Assembly (NCBI RefSeq): GCF_005876835.1
Contig: NZ_PPSW01000025.1
Location: forward strand, 101,377-165,376
Length of the DNA: 64,000 nt
Source: Pseudoalteromonas phenolica
GTDB taxonomy: Bacteria; Pseudomonadota; Gammaproteobacteria; Enterobacterales; Alteromonadaceae
Direction: 5' to 3'
Below, in pieces: positions 28,027 to 38,451 of this stretch. How positions within the stretch are numbered: the first letter of the stretch is position 1; every line of letters begins with the position of its first letter. A program made the translations under genes and the position numbers. Under the pieces are notes generated by a model that made no database searches, was not told the DNA's origin, and was given only the letters and a program-made list of their open reading frames with translations.

Positions 28027-28141
28027 AGGTTTTCCTCAAATTTGCTAATAGGGGTTGCTTAGAAACGCGCGTATTTTACAACAATTGCTTAGGAGGGGCT
28101 AGTTGAATCTAAGTGGTAAGGACAGATATCCTTCATAAATG

Positions 28142-28170
28142 AAATACGCAGCTAATTATGCTGCGTATTT
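28142..28170. terminator. Hairpin between cmoB and purM, weak terminator
   Basis: AAATACGCAG and CTGCGTATTT form a perfect 10-bp stem with a nine-base loop, 30 bases after the cmoB stop. The T run is short on the minus strand (ATTTCATTT), so termination may be partial and purMN may also be read from cmoAB. Confidence 0.55.
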
Positions 28171-28199
28171 TTAAAACAATATGTACTTAATATTGAATA

Positions 28200-29168
28200 C
28201 TAAGCTTCGGCGATAATTATTGCGCGAAGTGGGGCAGGGTAGCCTTCGATGGTTTTAGTTGGGTCGTTGGGGTCAAGGAAATCAGCCAAAGATTCTGTCT
28301 CCATCCACTCAGTACGTCTTTGCTCATCTAATGATGTTATGTCTTCATTCACAACTCGAATATTTTTAAAACCGACGCGCTCAAGCCATAAAGTTAATGC
28401 TGCTGTGCTTGGAATAAACCAAACGTTACGCATTTTCGCATAGCGATCTGTAGGTACTAGTACAGTATGCACATCGCCTTCAACTACCAGTGTTTCTAAT
28501 ACGAGTTCGCCGCCTTTGCGTAATTGGGCTTTCAGCTGCGCCAAAAAATCAATCGGAGAGCGTCTGTGGTATAAAACACCCATGGAAAAAACCGTATCAA
28601 AGGCCTTTAGTTCAGGTAGTTGCTCAACTCCCAGCGGTAAAAGGTGTACGTTTTCATCTTGATTGAAATGTTTGATTGCTTGGAATTGCGATAAAAATAA
28701 GTCTGATGGGTCAATGCCAACAACAAATTCAGCTCCCGCACCTTTCATTCGCCATAAATGATAACCTGAGCCACAGCCGATATCTAAGACAGTACGTCCG
28801 TGAAGTGGACTGATGTGCTCAACTAAACGTTCCCATTTCCAATCACTGCGCCACTCAGTATCAATGTGAATGCCATGGATATGAAAAGGGCCTTTGCGCC
28901 ACGGCATCATGCGCTTTAGTAAGTGTGTCAGTTGTTTTGTGTGGCCTTCAGATAGCTCTGTTTCTAAACCAAACTCCACTTTATCTGTGATATTAATATG
29001 CTGCGTGTTTGATTCTGGTAGGTTCTTAAGGACCTTTTCCCACTTTGGCCAATCACCATGTTGGGCTTCTTTTTGCCAATGTGTTAATTGCGCCGGAAGT
29101 GTATCTAACCAGTGACTAAGTGGCCCTTTAGCAATGGCCGCATAAAAATCTGTAAACCAAGTATTCAT
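28200..29168 (-). CDS. cmoB: tRNA U34 carboxymethyltransferase
   Basis: Transfers a carboxymethyl group from Cx-SAM to 5-hydroxyuridine-34 of tRNA, giving cmo5U, which widens wobble reading. It has 322 residues against 323 in E. coli. The SAM-binding motif is [15 protein letters not shown]. Conserved CmoB segments include [10 protein letters not shown] near the middle and [12 protein letters not shown]. The frame is open further upstream, but [12 protein letters not shown] at 29168 is the family start and avoids overlap with cmoA. It follows cmoA by 10 bases, an operon. Confidence 0.95.
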   Translation of the reverse strand: MNTWFTDFYAAIAKGPLSHWLDTLPAQLTHWQKEAQHGDWPKWEKVLKNLPESNTQHINITDKVEFGLETELSEGHTKQLTHLLKRMMPWRKGPFHIHGIHIDTEWRSDWKWERLVEHISPLHGRTVLDIGCGSGYHLWRMKGAGAEFVVGIDPSDLFLSQFQAIKHFNQDENVHLLPLGVEQLPELKAFDTVFSMGVLYHRRSPIDFLAQLKAQLRKGGELVLETLVVEGDVHTVLVPTDRYAKMRNVWFIPSTAALTLWLERVGFKNIRVVNEDITSLDEQRRTEWMETESLADFLDPNDPTKTIEGYPAPLRAIIIAEA

Positions 29169-29178
29169 TTTAATTCCG

Positions 29179-29937
<759 letters not shown>

Positions 29938-30102
29938 TTAGCATTTTTGAAAAATTAGTCAGGGGTTAATTGTGTTAGAGGAAACAGGTTAAAAAATTGA
30001 AATATTTTATTAAAAATTTGCTTAAAATGTCGATGTGATCAATTATTAATCCACAGTAGTGGACTATTCTCTAGTCATGTAATTCGATGCAAGGAACTCA
30101 GC

Positions 30103-30312
30103 ATGTGGTTTTTAAAACTATGCGATTTTTTTCATAAATTTCGATCTATTTACATAGCTCTTTGGCTTTTAATTATAATTACAATTGTAGGCAGTACTTA
30201 TTATTCAATCGCATTAGATAAAACTGAAAGTATTGGTGTTATGGTGGTTTGTTTGTTGATGACGTGGCCACTTGCGAAAATCTCACGACTAAACAAGACA
30301 AGATATAAATAA
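30103..30312 (+). CDS. Small membrane protein, unknown
   Basis: A frame of 69 residues with two hydrophobic segments (about 17-36 and 44-57) and a basic C-terminus (KISRLNKTRYK). AAGGA lies 10 bases before the ATG, which supports translation. I recognise no family. It stands alone between cmoA (divergent) and the DUF3334 gene, with no clear terminator after it. The next 181 bases up to 30494 hold no gene I can support. Confidence 0.5.
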   Translation: MWFLKLCDFFHKFRSIYIALWLLIIITIVGSTYYSIALDKTESIGVMVVCLLMTWPLAKISRLNKTRYK

Positions 30313-30493
30313 ACGCTAACGGAATTTCAGATATGGTGGGTTCAGTCACTGTTTAATAGTTTCAGAGCCAAAGCTAGCTTAATAATTGTTCTATTAGTGT
30401 AACGAATGGCTTTATTCGCTACATTTCTGTTGTAAGTTATTAACTTGTCACATATCTTATCTGTAAGTTCGGTTAGGTAAGAAAGAGAAAAAA

Positions 30494-31207
30494 ATGGCGA
30501 GAAACAAAGTGATTAGCACAGAAGATATTTTATCAACCCTGTGCCACTCGGTGACCGAAGTTTTATCCTCAGCAAGTGGCAATCAAATTTCATATTCAGC
30601 AATGGTACAAAAAATAACGCGTACTTGTATGCGGCCTGATATTGGTTGTTTTGTATTGTTTGACGGTGGTTTCACAGGACTGGTTGTGATGAATTTCACG
30701 CAACAATCTGCGATGGAAATTTATCAAGATTACATGCGAAATATGGGTATGCCGGAAGATGAAATAGCGCAGAGTCATTTGTCGGATGACGTATCAAACG
30801 TATTAGGTGAGTTAATGAACCAAATGGTTGGTGATTTCACTGGCAAGGTTCGTGAACAGCTGCACACATCTATAACGCAGAATCAGCCGAAGATGATGGC
30901 GATTAACAAGCAGGTGCAAATTTCTGTTGATACAACGATGGACCGCCCTCAGGCGCGTCGTGTAACATTTACGACGCAAAATCAAAATATCTTCTATCTT
31001 GAACTAGCGATGGATAAGACTGAGTTTATTAAACTGCATGATTTCGACATTGCTGAATCTGTTGACCCCGATTCAATTATTGAAAATCAAGCCAAAGCTA
31101 ATAAAGCTAATAAAGCTAAGCAAGATGCTTCAAAAGCAAAAGCTGCAGCAAATAATGATGTAAGCGATGATGCTGACGATGATTTCATGGCTGAGTTAGG
31201 TTTGTAA
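30494..31207 (+). CDS. DUF3334 family protein, CheX/CheC-like
   Basis: A protein of 237 residues. Residues 1-190 look like the CheC/CheX phosphatase fold: the segment NVLGELMNQMVGDFTGKV has the ExxN catalytic pair (Glu and Asn) of CheY-phosphate phosphatases, followed 23 residues later by a Pro, close to the CheX spacing. A flexible Ala/Lys/Asn linker of about 25 residues follows, then an acidic tail ending DDADDDFMAELGL, which resembles the CheZ C-terminal peptide that docks on CheY (ending LLDSLGF). No chemotaxis genes are nearby. The ribosome site is a purine-rich AGAAAGAG. A phosphatase role is inference; the family itself is uncharacterised as far as I know. Confidence 0.7.
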   Translation: MARNKVISTEDILSTLCHSVTEVLSSASGNQISYSAMVQKITRTCMRPDIGCFVLFDGGFTGLVVMNFTQQSAMEIYQDYMRNMGMPEDEIAQSHLSDDVSNVLGELMNQMVGDFTGKVREQLHTSITQNQPKMMAINKQVQISVDTTMDRPQARRVTFTTQNQNIFYLELAMDKTEFIKLHDFDIAESVDPDSIIENQAKANKANKAKQDASKAKAAANNDVSDDADDDFMAELGL

Positions 31208-31226
31208 GAAGTTAAAGTTTAAACAG

Positions 31227-31252
31227 AAAAGCAGGCGCGGCCTGCTTTTTTT
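31227..31252. terminator. Terminator after the DUF3334 gene
   Basis: The stem AAAAGCAGGC/GCCTGCTTTT with loop GCG is followed by T. It lies 20 bases after the stop and just before a convergent gene end, so it may serve both strands. Confidence 0.88.
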
Positions 31253-31256
31253 GTGC

Positions 31257-31766
31257 TTAGTAAAAACTGAGTTGCTCTTGCTGCAGTACTAAAAATAACC
31301 TCAACTCTAGTTCAAGCTGATGATATTCAGGTTCCATATGGCAACAGAGGTTATAAAAACTTTTATTGTGCTCTTTTTCTTTGAAGTGCGCTAATTCATG
31401 TACAACTAAAGCTTTTAAGAGTGGTTCAGGTGCTAAACGAAGTTGCTCAGCAATGGCGATTTCATGTTTGGCTTTTAATTTACCACCATGCTGTTGTCGC
31501 TTAAAGGTATGTGTGCCCAGTGCATTTTTTACTAAATCTTTCTGCTTCTTATACTGTACCTGTTGCAACTTAGGGGCATTCTTTAAATATCGTTGCTTGA
31601 GTTCATTGGTGAATTCAAAAAGTAATTTATCGTTTTTCATAGCATGACCGACAGGATATTTGTTTTTGAAAAACGAAAGTAGCTTATTATTACTGATAAG
31701 CATATTAACTTGCGTTTGAATATTTTCTGGGTAATGACTGAAATAGTGTGTATAAGGGTGAGACAC
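31257..31766 (-). CDS. YgjP-like metallopeptidase domain protein
   Basis: A protein of 169 residues with the zinc-peptidase motif HELAHFKEKEHNKSFY: HExxH plus a downstream His, the signature of the YgjP-like (DUF45/M48-related) group. No signal peptide is present, so it is probably cytoplasmic. The N-terminal half is basic (KKQKDLVKNALG and KRQQHGGKLKAKHE). The substrate is unknown. The start lies 31 bases after the end of the DUF72 gene upstream, so the two could be co-transcribed. Confidence 0.8.
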   Translation of the reverse strand: MSHPYTHYFSHYPENIQTQVNMLISNNKLLSFFKNKYPVGHAMKNDKLLFEFTNELKQRYLKNAPKLQQVQYKKQKDLVKNALGTHTFKRQQHGGKLKAKHEIAIAEQLRLAPEPLLKALVVHELAHFKEKEHNKSFYNLCCHMEPEYHQLELELRLFLVLQQEQLSFY

Positions 31767-31797
31767 TGGTTGCTCTCTATTCTAATTTGATTCAATT

Positions 31798-32646
31798 CTA
31801 AAACAATGAGTTTTGCTTTGCTTCTTTTTCAGCAGGAAATGGCAAACTGACATTATGCCCTAAACCTAAATCAGCAATAAACTGTCTTGCTAAAAGTGGT
31901 GCGTCATAGTTATCGGCAGTATGGAAAAACACATAGGGGGTTTTGCCTTCTTCAAGCCATAAACGAATTTTATTTAACCAAGGTTTATAAAAAGCTCTAT
32001 TGTCTTCAAGGTTTGATGTGCCGACATACCTAACTATCGGTGCATTGCTGGTGGCTATGACATGAAGAGGTACTTTAGGCTTTTTAGCTTGAGCATCAAT
32101 GATGGCTTCTGTGTTTGGTATTTCACTAAAAAGAGGGCGTGTATCCATCATGATGCGGTTGTAATTATGTTTCATTAAGAATTGGTTATAATTGCGTTCA
32201 TTATCGCCTTTGTCAAAAAAGCCTAAATGTCTTACTTCAACGCCAAGATTAAGCTGCTCTGGTAATAAAGCACAGAATTTTTCAATACGGTGCAAATATT
32301 CGGGGGAACATGATTTGGGAAGCTGTAGCATTACTTGCCCGATTTTAGGAAAAAGTGGGCTAAACAAATCAAGCCAAACTTTTAAGTCATCTTGGCAGTA
32401 TTGTAACGCCATGTCATGGCTAAAGCGTCTCGGTATCTTAAAGGTAAATTTAAAATCCTCGGGCACTGCCTGATACCATTTATTTATGGTGTCAGGTTTG
32501 GGGTCTGCATAAAAACTGGTGTTACCTTCAACTGTGTTAAAAATTTGGGCATATTCTGAGAGCATATTACTTGGCGCACAGTTAGACGAAAAAAAACGAC
32601 CTTTCCAGTGAGAGCTACTCCATTGTGGACAACCTAAATAAAGCAT
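31798..32646 (-). CDS. DUF72 family protein (TIM-barrel, YecE-like)
   Basis: A protein of 282 residues beginning LYLGCPQWSSSHWKG, the typical DUF72 start, with EYAQIFNTVEGNTSFYA and FKIPRRFSHD soon after. The C-terminal motif YVFFHTADNYDAP is also typical (the family has NNH.. or similar). The fold is a TIM barrel of unknown activity. The frame is open to a GTG at 32676, but ATG at 32646 fits the family; neither has a good ribosome site. E. coli yecE lies next to the aspS-linked region, and here aspS is divergent and adjacent, which supports the identity. Confidence 0.85.
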   Translation of the reverse strand: MLYLGCPQWSSSHWKGRFFSSNCAPSNMLSEYAQIFNTVEGNTSFYADPKPDTINKWYQAVPEDFKFTFKIPRRFSHDMALQYCQDDLKVWLDLFSPLFPKIGQVMLQLPKSCSPEYLHRIEKFCALLPEQLNLGVEVRHLGFFDKGDNERNYNQFLMKHNYNRIMMDTRPLFSEIPNTEAIIDAQAKKPKVPLHVIATSNAPIVRYVGTSNLEDNRAFYKPWLNKIRLWLEEGKTPYVFFHTADNYDAPLLARQFIADLGLGHNVSLPFPAEKEAKQNSLF

Positions 32647-32834
32647 ATTTTTAAATAAATGACTTAATATGAGCACAAGAGTGTAGCAAATAGGTGCATT
32701 AGTTGGAAAATTTACAAACTATTGCGAAAGCTCGGCACTTCAAGGATGACATTAACGGCGATTTTTATATAATTGGAGCAATTTTTTCATTAAACGAAGT
32801 TCAGCACTAAGCTTGCTGAACAAACAGGAATGCT

Positions 32835-34616
32835 ATGCGCTCTATATACTGCGGAAATTTAAACAGCAGCCATGTTGGTCAAGAAGTAGAACTATGTGGT
32901 TGGATCAACAAACGTCGTGACTTAGGTGGTCTAATTTTCATCGACTTACGTGACCGTGAAGGGTTAGTTCAGGTGGTGTTTGATCCTGAAGTTGAAGGTC
33001 TGATGGATGTGGCGAATACGTTACGTCAAGAGTTCTGTGTAAAAGTAACGGGTACTGTACGTGCGCGTCCTGAAAGCCAAATTAACAAAGATATGGCAAC
33101 AGGTGAAGTTGAAATTTTAGGCACTGGTTTAACGGTAATTAACCGCTCTGAGCCATTACCATTAGACTTTAACCAGCAAAACTCTGAAGAGCGTCGTTTA
33201 AAGTATCGCTATTTAGATCTTCGTCGCCTTGAAATGTCTGACAGAATTAAGCTTCGTGCCAAAGCAAGCAGTTTTGTGCGTCGTTTCTTAGACACAAATG
33301 ACTTCTTAGACATCGAAACGCCAGTGCTTACTAAAGCAACGCCAGAAGGGGCGCGTGACTATTTAGTACCGAGTCGTGTGCATAAAGGTAGTTTTTATGC
33401 GTTACCTCAGTCTCCTCAGCTGTTCAAACAATTATTGATGATGTCTGGTTTCGACCGATACTACCAAATCGTAAAGTGTTTCCGTGATGAAGATTTACGT
33501 GCTGACCGCCAGCCTGAATTTACACAAATTGATTTAGAAACGTCATTCATGACGTCTGATCAAGTTCGAGAAGTAACAGAGCGTTTAATTCGTGAAATGT
33601 GGCTAGAGCTTCTTGAGGTAGATTTAGGTACTTTCCCAACAATGCCTTACAGCGAAGCGATGAGCCGTTTTGGTTCAGACAAGCCAGACCTACGTAACCC
33701 GTTAGAGCTTGTTGATGTGGCTGACATTGTTAAAGATGTAGAGTTCAAAGTATTAGCTGCACCTGCAAACGATGAAAAAGGTCGTGTAGCAGTATTAACT
33801 GTACCAGGCGGTGCAAAACTATCTCGTAAGCAAATTGATGAATACACAAAGTTTGTAGGTATCTACGGTGCGAAAGGTCTAGCTTGGATGAAAGTTAATG
33901 ACCGTGATGCAGGTGTTGAAGGCGTTCAATCTCCAATTGCTAAATTCTTAAATGAAGAAGTCATTAATTCACTGCTTGAGCGCACAAATGCACAAACGGG
34001 TGACATCATCCTATTTGGTGCTGATAAGCGCAATGTTGTAAACGAAGCGATGGGCGCGTTACGTCTGAAAGTGGGTTTAGACCTTGAACTTACAGACCTA
34101 AATAAATGGGCACCATTATGGGTTGTAGACTTCCCGATGTTCGAAGAAGACGATGAAGGCAACCTACATGCAGTACACCACCCATTTACTGCGCCAAAAG
34201 ATATCTCTGCAGCAGAACTTGAAGCTAACCCAGCGGCGGCTATCAGCGATGCATACGACATGGTACTGAATGGCTATGAAGTAGGTGGCGGTTCTGTTCG
34301 TATTCACAATAACGATATGCAACAAGCTGCATTCCGCATTCTAGGTATTGAAGAGCAAGAACAAGAAGATAAGTTTGGCTTCTTACTTGACGCACTTAAG
34401 TACGGTACACCACCACATGCAGGTCTTGCATTCGGTCTTGACCGTTTAGTTATGTTGCTTTGCGGAACAGATAACATTCGTGACGTGATTGCATTCCCGA
34501 AAACAACGCAGGCATCTTGTTTAATGACAAATGCACCAAGTGTTGCAAACCCAGATGCATTAACTGAACTTGCAATTTCAGTTGAAAAGGCACAAGAAGA
34601 ACAAAACGACGCTTAA
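32835..34616 (+). CDS. aspS: Aspartyl-tRNA synthetase
   Basis: Charges tRNA-Asp with aspartate; class II synthetase of 593 residues (E. coli 590). The N-terminal OB fold (to about residue 105) is followed by the class II core: motif 2 in [19 protein letters not shown] and motif 3 in [12 protein letters not shown] near the C-terminus. The bacterial GAD insertion domain lies in the middle (about 290-420). The conserved [11 protein letters not shown] of bacterial AspS is present. It starts at the ATG at 32835, and is followed by a terminator. Confidence 0.98.
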   Translation: MRSIYCGNLNSSHVGQEVELCGWINKRRDLGGLIFIDLRDREGLVQVVFDPEVEGLMDVANTLRQEFCVKVTGTVRARPESQINKDMATGEVEILGTGLTVINRSEPLPLDFNQQNSEERRLKYRYLDLRRLEMSDRIKLRAKASSFVRRFLDTNDFLDIETPVLTKATPEGARDYLVPSRVHKGSFYALPQSPQLFKQLLMMSGFDRYYQIVKCFRDEDLRADRQPEFTQIDLETSFMTSDQVREVTERLIREMWLELLEVDLGTFPTMPYSEAMSRFGSDKPDLRNPLELVDVADIVKDVEFKVLAAPANDEKGRVAVLTVPGGAKLSRKQIDEYTKFVGIYGAKGLAWMKVNDRDAGVEGVQSPIAKFLNEEVINSLLERTNAQTGDIILFGADKRNVVNEAMGALRLKVGLDLELTDLNKWAPLWVVDFPMFEEDDEGNLHAVHHPFTAPKDISAAELEANPAAAISDAYDMVLNGYEVGGGSVRIHNNDMQQAAFRILGIEEQEQEDKFGFLLDALKYGTPPHAGLAFGLDRLVMLLCGTDNIRDVIAFPKTTQASCLMTNAPSVANPDALTELAISVEKAQEEQNDA

Positions 34617-34635
34617 TCGTTGTTTTAAGTCAAGA

Positions 34636-34660
34636 GAGCGGCCAATTGGTCGCTTTTTTT
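34636..34660 (+). terminator. aspS terminator
   Basis: The stem GCGGCCAATTGGTCGC (one G-T pair) is followed by seven T, about 20 bases after the aspS stop. Confidence 0.88.
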
Positions 34661-34792
34661 GTACCTGAGATTTTTGAACAGGCTTAAAACTCAATTTAGA
34701 CTAATTCGTCTAACAAATTCTTTAAGTTATGAGTTTAGATGAGAAGTAATTACGTGAAGAGTTGTAGCTGTGATTTATGATTTGTGACGTAT

Positions 34793-34819
34793 AAAGCCGC
34801 TAAGTGAATTAGCGGCTTT
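34793..34819 (-). terminator. ttcA terminator
   Basis: AAAGCCGCTAA and TTAGCGGCTTT form a perfect 11-bp stem with loop of five, just after the ttcA stop. On the minus strand it ends in TTTAT. Confidence 0.75.
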
Positions 34820-34829
34820 ACTAAAAAGC

Positions 34830-35741
34830 TTAAACCAACTCGATTGGTTGGATTTTTACTGAGTTTTCTTCTTCTTCCTGTTCCATTGCTGGCTCTTTAA
34901 ACTCAGGTTTATCAAGGGCAATATCACCGCCGTCAATCACTTCACCTGTTTGGAGGTTTTTAAAATCAAACAACTCACCATCTGCTAAATGCGAGGGGAC
35001 GACGTTTTGCATTGAAGTGAAGATACTTTCAATACGACCTGGGTTTGATTTATTCCACTCATGTAACATGGCTTTAACGTGTTTGCGCTGAAGGTTTTCT
35101 TGAGAGCCACACAAGTTACAAGGAATAATCGGGAACGCTTGTGCTGTCGCGTACTGCTCAATATCAGCTTCTTTACAGTAAGCTAGAGGGCGGATCACCA
35201 TATGCTGGCCGTCATCACTCATGAGCTTAGCTGGCATGCCTTTTAACTTACCGCCGTAGAACATGTTTAAAAACATGGTTTCGATCATGTCATCGCGGTG
35301 ATGACCAAGAGCAATTTTAGTCGCGCCCATTTCTTTTGCTGTACGGTACAAAATACCGCGGCGAAGACGTGAGCACAGTGAGCAAGTTGTTTTACCCTCA
35401 GGGATCTTATCTTTTACTATGCTATAAGTGTCTTCTTCAACGATCTTATATTCAATGCCTAGACCATCTAAATACTCAGGCAGTATGTGTTCTGGAAAGC
35501 CGGGCTGCTTTTGATCAAGGTTGATCGCAAACACGTCAAATTTAATAGGGGCAACGCGTTGAAGGTGCTGAAGAACATCTAATAGGGTGTAGCTATCTTT
35601 ACCGCCAGAAAGGCAAACCATGATACGATCGCCTTCTTCGATCATGTTGAAATCACCAATAGCTTGACCAGCTAATCGACGCAGACGCTTTTGAAGTTTA
35701 TTCAGGTTATAAGCGGTTTTGGCTTCTTTTGAGTGAGACAC
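34830..35741 (-). CDS. ttcA: tRNA 2-thiocytidine-32 synthetase
   Basis: Thiolates C32 of some tRNAs using ATP and an iron-sulfur cluster. It has 303 residues. The PP-loop is [11 protein letters not shown] (about 45-55) and two CxxC motifs are in [10 protein letters not shown] and CNLCGSQ. The start is a GTG at 35741 with AGGGGG just upstream, as no ATG lies close. The last 40 residues are an acidic, Glu-rich tail not found in E. coli TtcA in this form. In many gammaproteobacteria ttcA lies next to fnr-uspE, as here. Confidence 0.95.
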   Translation of the reverse strand: MSHSKEAKTAYNLNKLQKRLRRLAGQAIGDFNMIEEGDRIMVCLSGGKDSYTLLDVLQHLQRVAPIKFDVFAINLDQKQPGFPEHILPEYLDGLGIEYKIVEEDTYSIVKDKIPEGKTTCSLCSRLRRGILYRTAKEMGATKIALGHHRDDMIETMFLNMFYGGKLKGMPAKLMSDDGQHMVIRPLAYCKEADIEQYATAQAFPIIPCNLCGSQENLQRKHVKAMLHEWNKSNPGRIESIFTSMQNVVPSHLADGELFDFKNLQTGEVIDGGDIALDKPEFKEPAMEQEEEENSVKIQPIELV

Positions 35742-35833
35742 TCGGCCCCCTATTTAAATGACGGAAAAAATAAGGGCGCATTATACCCAAACCACCTTAA
35801 AATGCACGTCTAAGCTGGTTTGGTGAAGTATAA

Positions 35834-36757
35834 TTAATCTTCTAAGGGGCTTTTATATCCATCAGGTTTGAGTGCTAAAACATCACAATCTAAACTATCG
35901 ATTACATGTTCTGCAGTATTCCCGACTAAAGCTGCACTTAGACCAGTTCTGCCAACAGTACCAATCACAACTAGTTCTGATTTAAACTCTTTCGCGACAT
36001 ATGGAATTACATCTTCAGGCAAACCTTCTTTGATAACGCATTGACCGCGTTCTAAAGAAAACTTTTCAGCCAAAGCATAAGTTTCATCTTCATGATGTTT
36101 TTTTACAGCCTCATTATATTGTGATGGATTAAATTCGGGGATCTCAATAGCAATATTCACAGGTGTAGCAGGGTACGTGTTTACAATACTTAGCTTCGCA
36201 TCAGCAATATTACAAATGAACTTAGCATCACTAATAATTCGATCGTTAAGCGCTTGATGCTGTTCATTATCAGAAGCGGCATTCACGGCAGCCAGTACAT
36301 GCCCTTGTTCTGGCCAAGCATGATCTTTAACAAGTAAAACTGGAGTGGGGCATTTACGAATAAGATGCCAGTCTGTGGGCGTAAAAATAACAGACTTTAA
36401 GGTGTCATGCTGGTGGGTACTTTTTACGACTAAGTCGAAATCACTGTTAATAACAGTTTTTATAATGGCCTCGAAAGGACGGTTATGCCAAACGACTTTT
36501 TTGCTTATATCTATATCTAAAAATGAAGCGGTTAGTTCATCTAGCCATGCTTCTCTGTCTTTGATCACAGCATCACGCATGGCATCACGCTCTTCTTTTG
36601 AAAGCATGGTAGTCATTTCATAGGAAAAGTCATAAATAGAAAGAAAAGCGGTGATCTTGGCGCCAGTTTTTTGGGCTAAACTGACAGAGCGTTGTAAACT
36701 ATGTTGTTGTTCTTTGGTTGGGTCTACAACCGCTAATATATGCTTAATTTGGTCCAT
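35834..36757 (-). CDS. uspE: Universal stress protein UspE, tandem Usp domains
   Basis: A cytoplasmic stress protein of 307 residues with two Usp domains. The first runs from the ILAVVDPT start to about 145, the second to the C-terminus. The second ends with the ATP-type loop GTVGRTGLSAALVGNTAEH. I chose the ATG at 36757 (MDQIKHILAVVDP) as the longer frame has no family match. The start lies next to a large hairpin that could hide its ribosome site (36762-36818). It follows fnr, as in E. coli and relatives. Confidence 0.92.
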   Translation of the reverse strand: MDQIKHILAVVDPTKEQQHSLQRSVSLAQKTGAKITAFLSIYDFSYEMTTMLSKEERDAMRDAVIKDREAWLDELTASFLDIDISKKVVWHNRPFEAIIKTVINSDFDLVVKSTHQHDTLKSVIFTPTDWHLIRKCPTPVLLVKDHAWPEQGHVLAAVNAASDNEQHQALNDRIISDAKFICNIADAKLSIVNTYPATPVNIAIEIPEFNPSQYNEAVKKHHEDETYALAEKFSLERGQCVIKEGLPEDVIPYVAKEFKSELVVIGTVGRTGLSAALVGNTAEHVIDSLDCDVLALKPDGYKSPLED

Positions 36758-36761
36758 GGAG

Positions 36762-36818
36762 TTCACCTTTTTGGCTAAATTGTACACGTTTAGTGTAACG
36801 CATCTAGCCAAAGGTGAA
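36762..36818 (-). promoter_or_regulatory. Hairpin in the uspE 5' leader covering the ribosome site
   Basis: On the minus strand TTCACCTTTGGCTA pairs with TAGCCAAAAAGGTGAA (two extra A). The right arm contains the AAGGTGA that would serve as uspE ribosome site, ending 4 bases before the ATG. A smaller stem TACAC/GTGTA lies in the loop. If a -10-like TATACT just before the left arm is used, transcription would start inside the arm and weaken it. Confidence 0.5.
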
Positions 36819-36847
36819 AGTATAAACGTTGTAAATGTTGTAGTAGA

Positions 36848-37582
36848 TCAACAACTAATTGCAGCAGTTCTAGCTAAACCTGGTATATCTAAAATGGTAA
36901 TAAACTTACCTTCAACTTTAATGATCTCAGCCTTTTGGAAACGGCTTAGAAGGCGGCTGATGGTTTCAACCGTTAAGCCTAAGTAATTACCAATTTCACC
37001 ACGAGTCATGGTGAATCTGAACTCTTTGCGTGAAAAACCTCGCTCACCGAAACGATTTGATAAGTTATAAATGAATGTCGCTAAGCGTTCTTCGGCAGTC
37101 TTTTTATTTAAAAGTAATAGCATTTCTTGATCATAATTGATCTCATTACTCATCAGACGCATGATTTGTTGACGCAGTTTTGGTAATTTTCCTGCTAATT
37201 CGTCAAGTGTATCGAAAGGAATTTCACAGACCATTGATGTTTCAAGTGCCTGTGCAAAGCTCTGGTGCTGCATTTTATTAATTGCATCAAAGCCTACTAA
37301 ATCACCCGCTAAATGAAAGCCAGTAATTTGCTCATCACCTTGCTCAGAAAGCGTATAGGATTTAAACGAACCAGATCTTACTGCAAAAATTGAGTTTAAC
37401 GCATTACCTGACTCAAAAAGAAAATCGCCTTTGTGAAGCGGTTTTTTACGCTCAATGATTTCATCTAGTTTGTCCATTTCGCTACCATTTAAAGAGAACG
37501 GTAAGCATAACTGACTGATACTGCAGTTGTTGCAACTGATAGTACAGTTACCTTTAGAACGGTTTTGATTGCTTAAATCCAT
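36848..37582 (-). CDS. fnr: Oxygen-sensing transcription regulator FNR
   Basis: Global regulator of the switch to low oxygen; 244 residues (E. coli 250). The N-terminal cluster ligands are Cys17, Cys20 and Cys26 in [10 protein letters not shown], and Cys119 in SMVCEIPF completes the [4Fe-4S] set. A cyclic-nucleotide-binding-like barrel follows, then a helix-turn-helix with [22 protein letters not shown]; the recognition helix residues E, S and R of ETISR are those of FNR. It lies between the SafE-like gene and uspE, downstream of the cbb3 oxidase genes it is known to control in relatives. Confidence 0.96.
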   Translation of the reverse strand: MDLSNQNRSKGNCTISCNNCSISQLCLPFSLNGSEMDKLDEIIERKKPLHKGDFLFESGNALNSIFAVRSGSFKSYTLSEQGDEQITGFHLAGDLVGFDAINKMQHQSFAQALETSMVCEIPFDTLDELAGKLPKLRQQIMRLMSNEINYDQEMLLLLNKKTAEERLATFIYNLSNRFGERGFSRKEFRFTMTRGEIGNYLGLTVETISRLLSRFQKAEIIKVEGKFITILDIPGLARTAAISC

Positions 37583-37616
37583 AATAAATCCATTAAAATT
37601 AGACGCATGACATAGA

Positions 37617-38288
37617 TTAATGTACTAATTTATCAGTTGCAATGATTAGTAGATAGAATCCATACCATACAAAAATACTGCCTAGCGCTAATCTTACCAG
37701 ATTGTGATTTAAAAAGCGGCTAAGATGTTGGGCTGATTGCCCAATGGTTAACATAGCTGGTAAAGTACCCAAGGCGAACGCCATCATAATACTTGCGCCA
37801 TGTAATGCTGACTTTGCTTGTAAAGTCCAAATTAAAGCTGAATACACCAAGCCACAGGGTAACCACCCCCATAACATGCCATAGCCAAATGCTTTTTTTA
37901 AACTATCCACGGGCAAGAAAAGTTTATTGAATTTGACGATATGTTGCCAGAGTAGGGTTTTACCCATGCTTTCAACAAATTTGAGTGTGTTAGCAAGGCG
38001 CATCACATAAAGCGCAAGCAAGATCATAAAGATCCCACTAAAAATTTTAACGCCTAGGGCGAAGTGGGTGTTTTGTTTAGCAAAACTCGCACCTAAGGTC
38101 GCGACTAGCATGCCGCCAATACAGTAACTTGTTAGACGACCAAAATTATAAGCTAAACTGACTTTGATAGCCGACAGGTTTTTACTTGCAAGCTGCAGAC
38201 TTGAAGCAACTCCACCGCACATGACAATGCAGTGACCGCTACCAACTAGGCCCATAATAAATGCACTGAATAAACTAATCTCGTTCAT
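37617..38288 (-). CDS. SafE/TauE-like membrane protein of the cco cluster
   Basis: A protein of 223 residues with about six membrane segments. It starts [20 protein letters not shown] and has the paired motif [11 protein letters not shown], with two Cys that could bind metal, as in the SafE-like proteins found beside cbb3 oxidase genes. A second half repeats the plan with [13 protein letters not shown]. The annotated open frame begins further up, but its first 36 residues lie over ccoS; MNEI at 38288 overlaps ccoS by 14 bases. A role in copper handling or oxidase assembly is inferred from position. Confidence 0.82.
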   Translation of the reverse strand: MNEISLFSAFIMGLVGSGHCIVMCGGVASSLQLASKNLSAIKVSLAYNFGRLTSYCIGGMLVATLGASFAKQNTHFALGVKIFSGIFMILLALYVMRLANTLKFVESMGKTLLWQHIVKFNKLFLPVDSLKKAFGYGMLWGWLPCGLVYSALIWTLQAKSALHGASIMMAFALGTLPAMLTIGQSAQHLSRFLNHNLVRLALGSIFVWYGFYLLIIATDKLVH

Positions 38289-38451
38289 TACTGCTTTTAG
38301 AATGCTTGTCTCTGTCGTCTTCGAATAAAATACTGTGACCTTGCTTATTAAGATCTGAAAACTGTTCGCTTCGTACAGCCCAGAAGAAAATGCCAATTGC
38401 GATGATCACAAACAGAATCGCAATTGGGATTAATATATAAATGATACTCAT
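38275..38451 (-). CDS. ccoS: cbb3 oxidase maturation protein CcoS
   Basis: A short gene of 58 residues. The protein begins MSIIYILIPIAILFV, a single membrane segment, followed by FFWAVRSEQFSDL and the acidic tail ILFEDDRD, the standard CcoS pattern (WAVRSGQFDDLE..ILFDDD in relatives). Its ATG overlaps the ccoI stop by 4 bases and its end overlaps the SafE-like start by 14 bases, so all are translationally linked. CcoS is needed for cofactor insertion into the cbb3 oxidase. Confidence 0.92.
   Translation of the reverse strand: MSIIYILIPIAILFVIIAIGIFFWAVRSEQFSDLNKQGHSILFEDDRDKHSKSSNERD

Noticed and set aside
28027..28141. PurR operator before purM
   Set aside because: ACGCGCGTTTCT on the minus strand only loosely resembles the consensus.
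31090..31150. Short direct repeats (AAAGCTAATAAAGC type)
   Set aside because: They are in frame and code for the Ala/Lys/Asn linker of the DUF3334 protein.
36846..36859. TTGATCTACTACAA as an FNR site for uspE
   Set aside because: It matches 8 of 10 positions but overlaps the fnr stop codon, and the nearest -10-like TATACT is about 8 bases too close for an FNR-activated promoter.
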